Shown: positions 1 through 8,288, numbered from the stretch's first letter. The stretch is 42,429 nt of DNA from Nocardia acidivorans NBRC 108247 (GCF_001625085.1 NZ_BDAW01000086.1:1-42429), one strand, 5' to 3'. Numbers and translations are program-made. Notes: generated from the sequence alone by a model not told the origin.

Positions 1-232
1 CGGTCGACAGGAACTGCATACCCGGCCGGGCCAATTCGCCGCGCATGAGCAGCGCCAGTAGACCGCCGATGAGGAAGAACGAGATGGCGGTGGTCAGGTA
101 CATGACACCGAGCACCTTGGGGTCGGTCGTCGTCACCGCCTTGTAGAGGAAAGAACCCTTGGGGCCCAACCGTGCCGGATAAGGCCGCTCGGCCGTCAAT
201 CCCGCCTCCGGTTGGGGAGCTACGGCAGTCAC
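1..232 (-). CDS. ctaD: Cytochrome c oxidase subunit I, 5' end only (partial)
   Basis: The reverse strand reads VTAVAPQPEAGL and continues into ERPYPARLGPKGS, TTDPKVLGVMYL and a first membrane segment, FFLIGGLLALLMRGELA. This matches the N-terminus of actinobacterial CtaD, the haem-copper subunit of the aa3 oxidase. The first 77 or so residues are present and the gene runs off the left edge, so the haem and CuB ligands are outside the window. I chose GTG at 232 because AGGAGG lies 5 nt upstream; a second GTG at 235 would sit too close to it. CtaD reduces oxygen in the inner membrane as part of the respiratory bcc-aa3 supercomplex (family knowledge). Confidence 0.93.
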   Translation of the reverse strand, partial: MTAVAPQPEAGLTAERPYPARLGPKGSFLYKAVTTTDPKVLGVMYLTTAISFFLIGGLLALLMRGELARPGMQFLST

Positions 233-349
233 CACATCCTCCTCGAGGTCGGTCCGCAGCTGGCTCTATCGGCTCCGGAACCCACGATGAACGGCGCTCA
301 GCGTACTCACAGCAATTCGATTCTGGCAGAGAACACTCCGGCCGGACAG

Positions 350-1756
350 TCAGGACACCGGATTGAGTCGCGGCGGCTTCCAACTGCCGTCGGTGGCCTC
401 GGGGCGCGGTGCGTACAACCGCAGAGTCAGCGAGAAGGTGCCGGTCGCCGGAATGGGCAGCCAATTGCCGTGCGGCACGGCCGGTCCCGGGTCGGCGTTC
501 TGCACCAGGACCTCGAACGCGCCGTCCGGACCCGCGACCGGCGGCGCCTGATGGCCCACGGTGTAGATGCCCGCCGGATTGGCGACCAGGAAATTATCCG
601 AGTCGTACGCGGTCAGGGACCAGAAGGCGTCCGCGGGCGGCAGTTGCCCCGGCTCGAAGCGCAGCCGGAAGGTGCGCGGGACGCCATCGTTGTCGGCGGC
701 CGGCGCCTCGATGGTCGGATACACCGCGTCCCCGCGAGGCTGCGCGCCCAGCCCGCCCAGCGCGGTGGCGGCGCGGAGCCGGTAGTCGGTGCCGTAGCTG
801 CCCAGATTGTCATGGAAGAGCCAGCCGTTCTCGGTGTGCGCGCCGGGATCGACATAGTTCGCGATGGTCTTGCGGGCGTCCGCCGCGGCGGCGTTCAGAT
901 CCGCCAATCGCAGCGCGTCCGCACTGCCGCCGGGTTCGATGCCGATGCCCGCGAAGCGTTTCAGGGCCGGGGCGTCCGCCCGTGCGGGGGCGTCGGCGGC
1001 CATGAGTCCACAAAGCCGGTCGAAGAAGCGGCGGCCGTCCAGGGCCGCGACGTCGGCCACGGGCGAGGTGTGAAAGCCCTGGCCCCGCGTGATCGGCGCT
1101 CCGGGCGTTGGCGCACCGTGATCGGCCAGCCAGGCCGGGAGCGGGGCCAGTCGTAATTGGTCCTGGATGGCACGCACGGCGGGCAGATCGTCGACGCCGT
1201 CGACCTGTACGCGGCCGAGCAGCCAGACGGTGTTGGTGGGCATCGGCAAATGCGTGAGACCGTCCGGCACCCGACCGGTCCAGCCCGGACCGGTGATCAG
1301 ATATGTGAACGGCGGATCCGGGCGGCCGCGCGGGCGCATGCTGCTGGGATCGTGCACGGTATTGGACCAGGCATCCAGCAGTTGCATGAGCCAGAAACGG
1401 CCGTGTGCGATGGCCGGAACCTGCAACACCATCGGCTCACCGGAGAGATCCAGCCAGGCGGTCGAATAGAGGGTGTCCAGATTGGTGCGGGCCAGGATGC
1501 GATCGGCGGCGGTGGGCAGGCCCCGCGCATGCCGGAAACGGTTCACCGGACCGCTGGAATCCGCCGTCGCGTGCATGAGGACCAGGGGGTATCCGAAAAT
1601 GTATGCGTCGGTGGCGATTGCGACGGCATCGGTGTTCGATACTGTCGAGGTGGTGGATGTACCGGAAGATTCCTCGGAACGGCTGCACGCGGCAATGGAG
1701 AGCCCGGCGGCCGCGGCCACTCCGAGCATGGCGCGACGACTGAAGGCGCGATCCAT
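350..1756 (-). CDS. Tat-exported DUF1254/DUF1214 protein
   Basis: 468 residues. The N-terminus has a twin-arginine signal (SRRAMLGVAAAAG) that ends in AACS, so it could also be a lipobox and the product a lipoprotein. The mature part starts with DAVAIATDAYIFGYPLVLM and has RTNLDTLYSTAWLDLS, both typical of DUF1254. The C-terminal third has FWSLTAYDSDNFLV, typical of DUF1214. Proteins with this pair are widespread and have no settled biochemical role. ATG at 1756 is preferred to an in-frame TTG nine bases earlier because it places the RR signal at residue 5; neither has a clear ribosome binding site. It is transcribed towards ctaD but separated from it by about 120 bp, so it need not be in the same operon. 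Confidence 0.85.
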   Translation of the reverse strand: MDRAFSRRAMLGVAAAAGLSIAACSRSEESSGTSTTSTVSNTDAVAIATDAYIFGYPLVLMHATADSSGPVNRFRHARGLPTAADRILARTNLDTLYSTAWLDLSGEPMVLQVPAIAHGRFWLMQLLDAWSNTVHDPSSMRPRGRPDPPFTYLITGPGWTGRVPDGLTHLPMPTNTVWLLGRVQVDGVDDLPAVRAIQDQLRLAPLPAWLADHGAPTPGAPITRGQGFHTSPVADVAALDGRRFFDRLCGLMAADAPARADAPALKRFAGIGIEPGGSADALRLADLNAAAADARKTIANYVDPGAHTENGWLFHDNLGSYGTDYRLRAATALGGLGAQPRGDAVYPTIEAPAADNDGVPRTFRLRFEPGQLPPADAFWSLTAYDSDNFLVANPAGIYTVGHQAPPVAGPDGAFEVLVQNADPGPAVPHGNWLPIPATGTFSLTLRLYAPRPEATDGSWKPPRLNPVS

Positions 1757-1832
1757 GATCAACAAAACGTATCAAACCGACCAGGTGGAAGGGGTTTTGG
1801 CGCGAAGTTCATCGTCAATTCACCCACAGCCT

Positions 1833-1849
1833 TCACAGAAACCTCACAG
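1833..1849 (+). promoter_or_regulatory. PhoP-type direct repeat TCACAG-N5-TCACAG
   Basis: TCACAG occurs at 1833 and again at 1844, an 11-bp spacing, with a third partial copy (CCACAG) at 1824. The pair covers the -35 region of the promoter before the small secreted protein at 1872. M. tuberculosis PhoP binds a direct repeat TCACAGC-N4-TCACAGC (established knowledge), and each half here matches six of seven bases. Binding itself is inferred. Confidence 0.45.
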
Positions 1850-1858
1850 GACGCGCTT

Positions 1859-1864
1859 CACTAT
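1859..1864 (+). promoter_or_regulatory. -10 hexamer CACTAT, leaderless start at 1872
   Basis: CACTAT ends 7 nt before the ATG at 1872 and no Shine-Dalgarno sequence lies between, so transcription would begin at or next to the start codon. Confidence 0.45.
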
Positions 1865-1871
1865 CTGGACC

Positions 1872-2270
1872 ATGTCTCGATCGCTCCGCCACCGCGTTGT
1901 CACCGCCGCCGTGATCGGCACCCTCGGCACCCTGCTCGCCGCGGGCGCCGCCACCGCCAACAGCGAACCCAAAGCCGTCATCCAGGGCCGCACCGCCGTC
2001 ACCGCGCACGTCACCGGTGAGAAGTCGGGCAACCGCTGCCAGATCGCGGGCAAGAATCTCGCCGGACCCTGGGCCGTGGTCGACAAGACCGGCGCGGCCG
2101 ATCTCACCCTCGGCCAGCTCCGCCCGAACGGCAAGCACATTCGCGTGCTCTGCGAGGACCCCCAGCGCGGCGACAGCTCGCTGCATACGGTCCGCTCGGA
2201 TCGGGTCACCTACGACGGCGCGCTCTCCCCGCTGCGGCAGATCCTGAACAGCACCTTCTTCGGGCAGTAA
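1872..2270 (+). CDS. Small secreted protein of unknown function
   Basis: 132 residues. Residues 1-30 form a signal peptide (basic start, then AAVIGTLGTLLAAGAATA) with likely cleavage after ATA or TAN. The mature part has two cysteines, in NRCQIAGKN and VLCEDP, that could form a disulfide, and a short beta-rich sequence (VIQGRTAVTAHVTGE, WAVVDKTG) suggesting a small immunoglobulin-like fold. I do not recognise a family. ATG 1872 is chosen because the signal peptide begins there and a -10 hexamer lies 7 nt upstream. A PhoP-type direct repeat upstream suggests control by a response regulator. Its stop codon touches the stop of the convergent LLM oxidoreductase with no base between them. Confidence 0.75.
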   Translation: MSRSLRHRVVTAAVIGTLGTLLAAGAATANSEPKAVIQGRTAVTAHVTGEKSGNRCQIAGKNLAGPWAVVDKTGAADLTLGQLRPNGKHIRVLCEDPQRGDSSLHTVRSDRVTYDGALSPLRQILNSTFFGQ

Positions 2271-3122
2271 TCAGGCGACCCGGGCGGCGGCCACCGCGGC
2301 GCGCACCGCCGGGGCGATCTCCTCGGCGAAATGCCCTGTCTCCCTCTCCCCTTCGGGATCGACCGGGAGCAGGAACTCGCTGATGCCGTGCGCCAGCGCC
2401 ACATCGGTGAGCTGAGCCACCGGCATGGACGGATCCATGATGTAGGCGCGGCGGATGAGGGCGGGGACCCGGCCCGCCGCACGGGCGCCGGTGTCGATGG
2501 CGGCCATCAGGGCCGGGAGCCGATCGGGCGGGGCGTAGGAGAAGCCGCCCAGCCAGCCGTCGGCGAGTTCACCGGTCAGGCGCAGCGCGCGGGGGCCGTA
2601 GACGCCGAACCAGATGCCGATCCGATGCGCCTGTGCGGGACCGGGTTTCGCACCGTGGAGCGAATAGAACTCACCGTTCAGGCCCGGGCGGCCGTCCGTG
2701 CCCCAGAGCGCGCGAATGACGCCCACCGCTTCGCGCAGTGCGGTCAGCGCCTGTCCGGGGGTGCGGCGCGCGCCGCCCATGGCCTCGATGGCATCCCAGA
2801 ACGCGCCCGCGCCGAGGCCGAGCTCGAGCCGGCCGCCGCTGAGCAGGTCCAGGCTGGCGGCACTGCGGGCCAGTACGGCGGGCGGGCGCAGCGGCAGATT
2901 CGCCACGGCGGGCATGAGGGTGAGGGTGCGGGTGATGGCGGCGGCATAGGAGAGCAGCGTCCAGGTGTCCAGGAACGCGGGCTGATACGGATGATCCTGC
3001 ACCGCCAGCACTTCCAGCCCCGAATCGTCGGCGCGGCGAATGAGCCGCAGCAGCGCCTGTCCGCGCGCCGCCTCGGGCGGAACGAATATCCCGAACCTCA
3101 GCTCATGCCCGTAGTCAGCCAT
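2271..3122 (-). CDS. LLM-class flavin-dependent (F420/FMN) oxidoreductase
   Basis: 283 residues, the length of a compact luciferase-like monooxygenase. It opens with ELRFGIFVPPEA, has AVQDHPYQPAFLDTWTLLSY, then LTLMPAVANLPLRPPAVLARSAA and LSGGRLELGLGAG, all hallmarks of the LLM TIM-barrel family. Actinobacterial members use reduced FMN or coenzyme F420; the sequence alone does not say which, and the substrate is unknown. ATG at 3122 is supported by GGAG six bases upstream. The gene is divergent from the oxygenase-like gene at 3274, so the two share an upstream region of about 150 bp, and it ends exactly where the convergent secreted-protein gene ends. Confidence 0.85.
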   Translation of the reverse strand: MADYGHELRFGIFVPPEAARGQALLRLIRRADDSGLEVLAVQDHPYQPAFLDTWTLLSYAAAITRTLTLMPAVANLPLRPPAVLARSAASLDLLSGGRLELGLGAGAFWDAIEAMGGARRTPGQALTALREAVGVIRALWGTDGRPGLNGEFYSLHGAKPGPAQAHRIGIWFGVYGPRALRLTGELADGWLGGFSYAPPDRLPALMAAIDTGARAAGRVPALIRRAYIMDPSMPVAQLTDVALAHGISEFLLPVDPEGERETGHFAEEIAPAVRAAVAAARVA

Positions 3123-3260
3123 AGCGAACTCCAAGCTACCCCCGCCGGCCCGGCCCGGGATCAGCACCCCGTCATCCCGGCGAGTCGTTCGGGTCACGGA
3201 TCGCCGCCCGATCGTGATCCTATGCCGATCCGATTCCATATGCGTTGGAGGGCAACGGAT

Positions 3261-3266
3261 TACAAT
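3261..3266 (+). promoter_or_regulatory. -10 hexamer TACAAT, leaderless start at 3274
   Basis: TACAAT is followed by 7 nt and then GTG at 3274. It is one of the best -10 matches in the window and helps decide the start of the oxygenase-like gene, which lacks a ribosome binding site. Confidence 0.5.
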
Positions 3267-3273
3267 CGAGCAG

Positions 3274-4020
3274 GTGCAGCAACACAGCACCGTGGACTTG
3301 GCCCGGAAACATTTGGGCGCGGTGGACTCCTCCGCCCTGCGACATGCGCGAGACCGCCTGGCGGAGACCGGAATAGCGCGCCTGGGCTTCCTGCTGCCGC
3401 ATCGGGTCAAACGCGCGCTGGCCACCGAGGCGCTGGCACTGGTCGATCACCACCTGGACTGGGAGGGGCCCGAGCCCGCGGCCCGGCACACCATCGACAT
3501 AGGTACGCGCGAGGTGATCGCGCGCAGCCAATGCATTCCGCAGCTGTACGACTGTGAACCCTTGCGGCACAAGCTCACCGAGGTGGCCGGCGAACCGGTG
3601 CTACCGTGTCCGGCACCGCATCGGTTCACGGTACGGCGGCGGCATCACGATGACGCCGCGGGCCGATGGCACTGGGACGATTACGCTTTCGCGCTGGTCC
3701 TGGTGGTCGAATGCCCGCCCCTGGAGGAAGGCGGCTTCGTGCAGACCGTCGCGCACACCAGACATGAGCGGCGCTACCGCGATATCCATCGGACCCTGAC
3801 CCGCAATCCGATTCACTCCTGGGAATTACAGGCGGGCGACCTCTATCTCATGCGCACCGATATCACCCTGCACCGTGTACACCCCTTCACGCACGGACGC
3901 CGCACCGTGGTCGGTCTGCATTTCGCCTCGGTGGACGACCTGGAGCGCGAGCAATCGACCGGCAACACGCCCGGTGGTTTGCGATCCGAAGTTCGGGCTA
4001 TGACGAATCAAGCACAGTGA
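3274..4020 (+). CDS. 2-oxoglutarate/Fe(II) oxygenase-like protein (HxD type)
   Basis: 248 residues from GTG 3274. The core has RWHWDDYAF (H133, D135), then LVVECPPLEEGGFVQTV and, near the end, GDLYLMRTDITLHRVHPF followed by GRRTVVGLHFA. Together these give an H-x-D...H iron site and a distal Arg for 2-oxoglutarate, on a jelly-roll scaffold like that of the free-amino-acid hydroxylases and halogenases of the BesD/HalD type. Those halogenases have Gly in place of the Asp; here the Asp is present, so hydroxylation is the more likely reaction (inference). The start rests on the -10 hexamer 7 nt upstream; GTG 3292 is an alternative. The final ligand could be H200 or H203. Confidence 0.65.
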   Translation: MQQHSTVDLARKHLGAVDSSALRHARDRLAETGIARLGFLLPHRVKRALATEALALVDHHLDWEGPEPAARHTIDIGTREVIARSQCIPQLYDCEPLRHKLTEVAGEPVLPCPAPHRFTVRRRHHDDAAGRWHWDDYAFALVLVVECPPLEEGGFVQTVAHTRHERRYRDIHRTLTRNPIHSWELQAGDLYLMRTDITLHRVHPFTHGRRTVVGLHFASVDDLEREQSTGNTPGGLRSEVRAMTNQAQ

Positions 4021-4047
4021 TAACGTGATTCCCCGTCAACGCAGCGG

Positions 4048-4114
4048 GGGGCAGCGTCGCCGACCGTAACTCCCCGGGCAGTCTGTGCGTGCCTCCCTCG
4101 ATGGACGCTGCCCC
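4048..4114 (+). repeat. 11-bp perfect inverted repeat in the WS/DGAT leader
   Basis: GGGGCAGCGTC at 4048-4058 is repeated inverted as GACGCTGCCCC at 4104-4114, only 18 bases before the ATG at 4133. If transcribed, it forms a stable stem closing a 45-nt loop just upstream of the initiation site. Confidence 0.55.
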
Positions 4115-4132
4115 ACCGGTTAGGCGAAACCG

Positions 4133-5488
4133 ATGGACCTTTTGAACCCGCTCGACGCGATCTTCCTCGCGATCGAGTCCCGAGAACACCCCATGCACGT
4201 GGGCGGTCTGCAACTGTTCGAACCGCCCGCCGACGCCGGACCCGAATTCGTCCAGGACGCCTTCGCGGCCATGGCGAGCGCCACCGATGTGCGCCCGCGC
4301 TTCCGGCGCAAACCCGGCCGCATGCTCGGCGGCTTCTCCAGCCTGACCTGGTCACACGCCGAGAACGTGGATCTCGGCTACCACCTGCGGCGCAGCGCCC
4401 TGCCCGCACCGGGCGGCATGGACGATCTGATCGACCTCACCGAGCGACTACACGGCCAGCTGCTGGACCGGCATCGGCCGCTCTGGGAGGCGCGCGTCAT
4501 CGAGGGTCTCGACGACGGGCGATTCGCCGTCTACGTGAAGATGCATCACGCGCTGATCGACGGCGTATCCGCCATGCGGCTACTGCAGCGCACGCTCACC
4601 GACGATCCCTTCGACTCGCGCATGCGGGTGCCGTGGGGCACCGCACCGGTCATCAAGGATGCCGTCGAACCCGAGAGCGCCTGGTCGCAATTGCGAAAAG
4701 CCTTGCCGCGCATGATCAGAAGCACCGCCTATATCGGCGCGCCGCTGCGCGGGGCCATCGACGGGCGGCTCACCATGCCGATGACCGCGCCGCGCACCAT
4801 GTTCAATGTGGCCATCGGCGGGGCGCGCCGGATCGCGGTGCGGACCTGGCCGCTGGAGCGCATCAACGCGATCCGGCTCGCCACCGGCGCCACCGTCAAT
4901 GATGTGGTGCTGGCCATGAGTTCGGCCGCCCTGCGGACCTATCTCATCGAACACGACGGGCTGCCCGGCGAACCATTGATCGCCATGGTGCCGGTGAATA
5001 TTCGCAGCGCCGCCGAGGCCGATGCCGCCGAGGGCAATATGGTCGCCGCCTGCCTGGCGAATCTGGCCACCCACCTGGATGATCCGCTGGAGCGGTTGCG
5101 CACGATCAGCACCTCCATGCGCGAGGCCAAACAGGTCTTCACACAGCTGCCGAAATTGGAGGCGATGGCATTGTCGGCATTGCTGATGACGCCGCTCGGG
5201 GTTTCGCTGCTGCCCGGGTTCGAGGCATTGCCGCGGATGCCGTTCAATCTCGTCATCTCCAATGTGCCCGGACCGCGTAAACCCGTCTATATGCAGGGTG
5301 CGCGACTGGACAGCAACTATCCGCTGTCGATTCCGTTCGAATCGCAGGCCATGAACATCACGCTCACCACCAATGGCGACAATCTCGATTTCGGATTCGT
5401 CGGCTGCCGGCGCACCGTGCCCGATCTGGACCGAATGCCCGCGCATATGGAGGCCGGACTGGCCGAGTTGGAACGGGCCGTGGCCTGA
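4133..5488 (+). CDS. Wax ester synthase/diacylglycerol acyltransferase (WS/DGAT family)
   Basis: 451 residues, the usual family length. It begins MDLLNPLDAIFLAIES and carries the catalytic HHxxxDG motif in MHHALIDGVS (H138, H139, D143, G144). The N-terminal acyltransferase domain fills roughly residues 1-270; the C-terminal DUF1298 part has TVNDVVLAMSSAALR, AMVPVNIR and FNLVISNVPGPRKP. These membrane-associated enzymes esterify fatty acyl-CoA to diacylglycerol or a long-chain alcohol to make storage triacylglycerol or wax ester (family knowledge). Actinomycetes carry many paralogues, so its individual substrate cannot be read. There is only a weak ribosome binding site, and a strong inverted repeat lies in the leader. 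The pseudouridine synthase follows closely. Confidence 0.93.
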   Translation: MDLLNPLDAIFLAIESREHPMHVGGLQLFEPPADAGPEFVQDAFAAMASATDVRPRFRRKPGRMLGGFSSLTWSHAENVDLGYHLRRSALPAPGGMDDLIDLTERLHGQLLDRHRPLWEARVIEGLDDGRFAVYVKMHHALIDGVSAMRLLQRTLTDDPFDSRMRVPWGTAPVIKDAVEPESAWSQLRKALPRMIRSTAYIGAPLRGAIDGRLTMPMTAPRTMFNVAIGGARRIAVRTWPLERINAIRLATGATVNDVVLAMSSAALRTYLIEHDGLPGEPLIAMVPVNIRSAAEADAAEGNMVAACLANLATHLDDPLERLRTISTSMREAKQVFTQLPKLEAMALSALLMTPLGVSLLPGFEALPRMPFNLVISNVPGPRKPVYMQGARLDSNYPLSIPFESQAMNITLTTNGDNLDFGFVGCRRTVPDLDRMPAHMEAGLAELERAVA

Positions 5489-5514
5489 GTGGACGGGCGC
5501 ACCGGCCCGATCTC

Positions 5515-5520
5515 TACTCT
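5515..5520 (+). promoter_or_regulatory. -10 hexamer TACTCT, leaderless start at 5528
   Basis: TACTCT lies 7 nt before GTG 5528. TGGACG at 5490-5495, 19 bp upstream, could serve as a -35. Confidence 0.4.
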
Positions 5521-5527
5521 GGGCACG

Positions 5528-6316
5528 GTGGATACGCGTTGGCCGGAACTGCGGCAACAGTGCCTGATCGATGAGGACGAGCATGTTCTCGCACTCAACA
5601 AGCCCGCCGGGATCTCGGTCACCGGCGAGCGGCACGACACCGACATCGTCGAACTCGCCGCCGCGGCCGGTGAGACGCTGTACCCGGTGCATCGCATCGA
5701 CAAGGTGACCTCCGGGCTGGTGCTGCTCGCCAAGGAACTGCCCGCGCACGGTGAATTGACGCGGCAATTCAACAAGCGCACCGCCGCCAAGGCGTATCTG
5801 GCGGTGGTGGAGTCCACCGGGCTGCCCGCGCGCGGTGTCATCGACCTGCCCCTGGGTGTCGGTCGCAAGAACAGGGTGCGCATCGCCGCGCCGCGCGAGA
5901 GCATTCGCCGCAACGGCGATACCTGGGTGGTGGACGAGCGAGATGTGCTGGCGGGCAAGAACTATCCCTCGATCACCGAATTCGCGACGCTTACCGCCAC
6001 CGGGACGCATACGGTGCTGGCGCTGCGGCCGATCACCGGGCGGCGGCATCAGATTCGGGTGCATCTGGCGTGGATCGGGCACGCGATCGTCGGCGATCCG
6101 TTGTTCGACCGGTCCGGCGCGCACGAGCGGACGTACCTGCATTCGTGGCGATTGGGCTTGGACGCGTCCTGGCGCACTCCCCCGCGGTTGGAACTGGAGG
6201 CCGATCCCGGCGCGGACTTCTGGCGCATCGGCGGTGCGGTTATCACGAGTGATCCGATCGCGCTGTTGAATGGCGCGCGAAAAGCCATGAGTCAGACCAC
6301 CACGCACAATGATTGA
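5528..6316 (+). CDS. RluA-family RNA pseudouridine synthase
   Basis: 262 residues. The catalytic Asp is in PVHRIDKVTSGLVLLAK (the family HRLDxxTSG motif), preceded by VLALNKPAGISVTG and followed by RRHQIRVHLAWIGHAIVGD, the RHQIRxHL motif. There is no N-terminal S4 domain, so it resembles the short RluA/TruC group that modifies uridines in tRNA or 23S rRNA; the exact site cannot be called. GTG 5528 is chosen for the -10 hexamer and because it gives a compact N-terminus; GTG 5489, directly after the WS/DGAT stop, is the alternative and would make the two genes an operon. Confidence 0.88.
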   Translation: MDTRWPELRQQCLIDEDEHVLALNKPAGISVTGERHDTDIVELAAAAGETLYPVHRIDKVTSGLVLLAKELPAHGELTRQFNKRTAAKAYLAVVESTGLPARGVIDLPLGVGRKNRVRIAAPRESIRRNGDTWVVDERDVLAGKNYPSITEFATLTATGTHTVLALRPITGRRHQIRVHLAWIGHAIVGDPLFDRSGAHERTYLHSWRLGLDASWRTPPRLELEADPGADFWRIGGAVITSDPIALLNGARKAMSQTTTHND

Positions 6317-6448
6317 TGTGAGATCGCTATATTCGGTGGCGAGTCTCACCGAGACCGCATAGTGGCTGCTCATCTAGCCTGATTGAGTGTCGCGTCGCCG
6401 CGGCGCTGCGGGCGCAATGGTGCTGCCCTTCACAGAAAGCGAACGCCG

Positions 6449-7228
6449 ATGGTTCTGCTGGCTCAGCTCAGTGACACCCACTTCAACATGGGCGCCCGGA
6501 ACAATGAACGCGCCGAACGGGTGATGGCCTTTCTGGCCGAGCTGCCGCAGCGCCCCGACGTCATCATCGTGACCGGAGATATCGCCGATGAGGGCGATAT
6601 CGAGGAGTATCAGCAGGCGCGCGCGGCGCTGATCGCCGATGTGCCGGTGTTCCTGCTGCCCGGCAATCACGATGACCGCGGCAATATGCGCACCGTGCTC
6701 TTCGGCGGCGACGCGGACTATGCGCCGATCAATCAGTCGTTCAGCGTTGACGGTCTCACCCTGGCGCTGCTCGACTCCAGCATTCCCGGTAAGCCCGAAG
6801 GACTGCTGGAGGATTCGACCTTCGACTTCCTGACCGATCTGCTCGCCGCCGCGCCCGCCGACGAACGCGTGCTGATCGCCATGCACCATCCGCCGGTGCC
6901 GGTGCAGAGCACGGTCTGCGATCCCATTCGGCTCACCAATCCGGATCGGCTGGCCGAGATCGTCGCCGGTGACGACCGCATTCTGGGGTTGCTGACCGGG
7001 CATGTGCATGCCGGGCTGATCACCTCGTTCGCGGGCAAACCGCTGATCATCGCGCCGAGCGTCTCCTCCACCATCGGCTGTGAATGGGAGGTGACCGCAC
7101 CCGGTCGGGTGCCGATCGACTTCGCACCGGACCCGACGCTGCTGTTCCACTCCATTCGGGACGGCCGCCTGCTGACCATGTTCCGGCCCATCGCCATGGG
7201 CGGCTGGCTCAGCGAACCGCTGGACTGA
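6449..7228 (+). CDS. Calcineurin-like phosphodiesterase (CpdA/Rv0805-like)
   Basis: 259 residues with all five metallophosphatase blocks in order: LAQLSDTHF, VTGDIAD, LLPGNHDDR, IAMHHPP and LTGHVHAG. The set binds two metal ions. Spacing and ending resemble the class III cyclic-nucleotide phosphodiesterases (E. coli CpdA, M. tuberculosis Rv0805), which hydrolyse 2',3'- and weakly 3',5'-cAMP (family knowledge). ATG 6449 is preceded by AGAAAG, a weak ribosome binding site. TAGCCT at 6376, about 70 nt upstream, could be a -10 element. The last 20 bases overlap the 3' end of the convergent AraC-type gene. Confidence 0.85.
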   Translation: MVLLAQLSDTHFNMGARNNERAERVMAFLAELPQRPDVIIVTGDIADEGDIEEYQQARAALIADVPVFLLPGNHDDRGNMRTVLFGGDADYAPINQSFSVDGLTLALLDSSIPGKPEGLLEDSTFDFLTDLLAAAPADERVLIAMHHPPVPVQSTVCDPIRLTNPDRLAEIVAGDDRILGLLTGHVHAGLITSFAGKPLIIAPSVSSTIGCEWEVTAPGRVPIDFAPDPTLLFHSIRDGRLLTMFRPIAMGGWLSEPLD

Positions 7229-8276
7229 CCGCCCCCCTGCGATACGCGGAAGGCGTTGTGCCCGTCCACCTTTTGAACGCGTGGATGAAGGTCGAGGCCT
7301 CCGCGTAGCCGAGCCGGATCGCCACATCGCTCACCGAAAGCGGTGTGGCGGTGAGCATCTCCTCCGCGAGCGCGCGGCGGACTTCATCGAGCAGCTGACG
7401 GTAACCGGTGCCCGCGGTGTCCAGATGCCTCCGGAGGGTCCGCGTACTCATATTGAGATCCCTTGCCACCGCGTCGATTCCGGGCGGTGCGGCGAACCCG
7501 TCGGCACCGCCGCGCGGGACCAGCAGCTCTCGCACATCCGCCGCGATACCGGTGCGGGCCCGTCTGCGCGACACCAACTCCCGGCACTGCGCCAGGCACA
7601 TGGCGAGGGTGTGCTCATTGGCCTGCGGCAGCGGGCGCTCCAGCACCGCCGGATCCATGGTGAACAGGGTGTACGGCTTGTCGAAACCCGGTAGCAGCCC
7701 GAAGGTTTCGAGGTACGGCGTAGTATCGGCCGGTGCCGGGAAGTCGAACTCCGCCCGCACCAGTTCCACCTGACGTCCGAGCAGATCGCAGAGCATCTGA
7801 TGCATGGCGGTCACATCCCGCTCCACCAGGAACCGCCGCACATCCGCGGGCACCCGCTCATCGTGAATCCGGGCCACAAACTCCCCCGGCTGCCACCGCG
7901 TCGCCGGGATACAGAAGGTGAAACTCAACTCCAGATACCGCAGCGCGAACGCGATCGCCTCCCCCAGCGTCGGCGAACTGACGCACGCGAACCCGAAAAT
8001 CCCGAAGGTGGTGATCCGATACCGCCGCCCCACCTCGATCCCCAGAGCGGGCCGATCCCCCAACTCCCGAACCAGATTCCTGATCACCGCCAACTCGGTA
8101 TGCGCATCGATCTGCGCGTCGGGATCGTTCAGCGTCTTCTCGGCGAGCCCACTCCCCTGCAGCATCCGCGCCGCCGCCACCCCCTGCTCCCGCGCGAACC
8201 CCACCATCAGGGCAACACTCGCCACCCCCCGCGGAAAATCCCAATCCTTGACCCCCGCCTCCGCCACCGTACTCAT
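7209..8276 (-). CDS. AraC-family transcriptional regulator (ArgR/OruR-like, PF12625 type)
   Basis: 355 residues. The first 200 or so form the effector domain of this AraC subgroup: LGDRPALGIEVGRRYRITTFGIFGFACVSSPTLGEAI is recognisable. The C-terminus has two helix-turn-helix units, VARDLNMSTRTLRRHL and VSDVAIRLGYAEASTFIHAFKRWTG. Relatives control degradation of lipids, amino acids or sterols, often acting on an adjacent gene; no such target is certain here. The start at 8276 is backed by CATAAT 6 nt upstream. Its 3' end overlaps the phosphodiesterase by 20 bp. Confidence 0.9.
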   Translation of the reverse strand: MSTVAEAGVKDWDFPRGVASVALMVGFAREQGVAAARMLQGSGLAEKTLNDPDAQIDAHTELAVIRNLVRELGDRPALGIEVGRRYRITTFGIFGFACVSSPTLGEAIAFALRYLELSFTFCIPATRWQPGEFVARIHDERVPADVRRFLVERDVTAMHQMLCDLLGRQVELVRAEFDFPAPADTTPYLETFGLLPGFDKPYTLFTMDPAVLERPLPQANEHTLAMCLAQCRELVSRRRARTGIAADVRELLVPRGGADGFAAPPGIDAVARDLNMSTRTLRRHLDTAGTGYRQLLDEVRRALAEEMLTATPLSVSDVAIRLGYAEASTFIHAFKRWTGTTPSAYRRGAVSPAVR

Positions 8277-8282
8277 CCCCAG

Positions 8283-8288
8283 ATTATG
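8283..8288 (-). promoter_or_regulatory. -10 hexamer CATAAT, leaderless start at 8276
   Basis: Reading the minus strand, CATAAT is followed by 6 nt and then the ATG of the AraC-type regulator. It is very close to the TATAAT consensus. Confidence 0.5.

Noticed and set aside
4580..6373. 597-codon open frame on the minus strand across WS/DGAT and the pseudouridine synthase
   Set aside because: Gln/His/Arg-rich sequence without a recognisable domain, opposite two well-supported genes.
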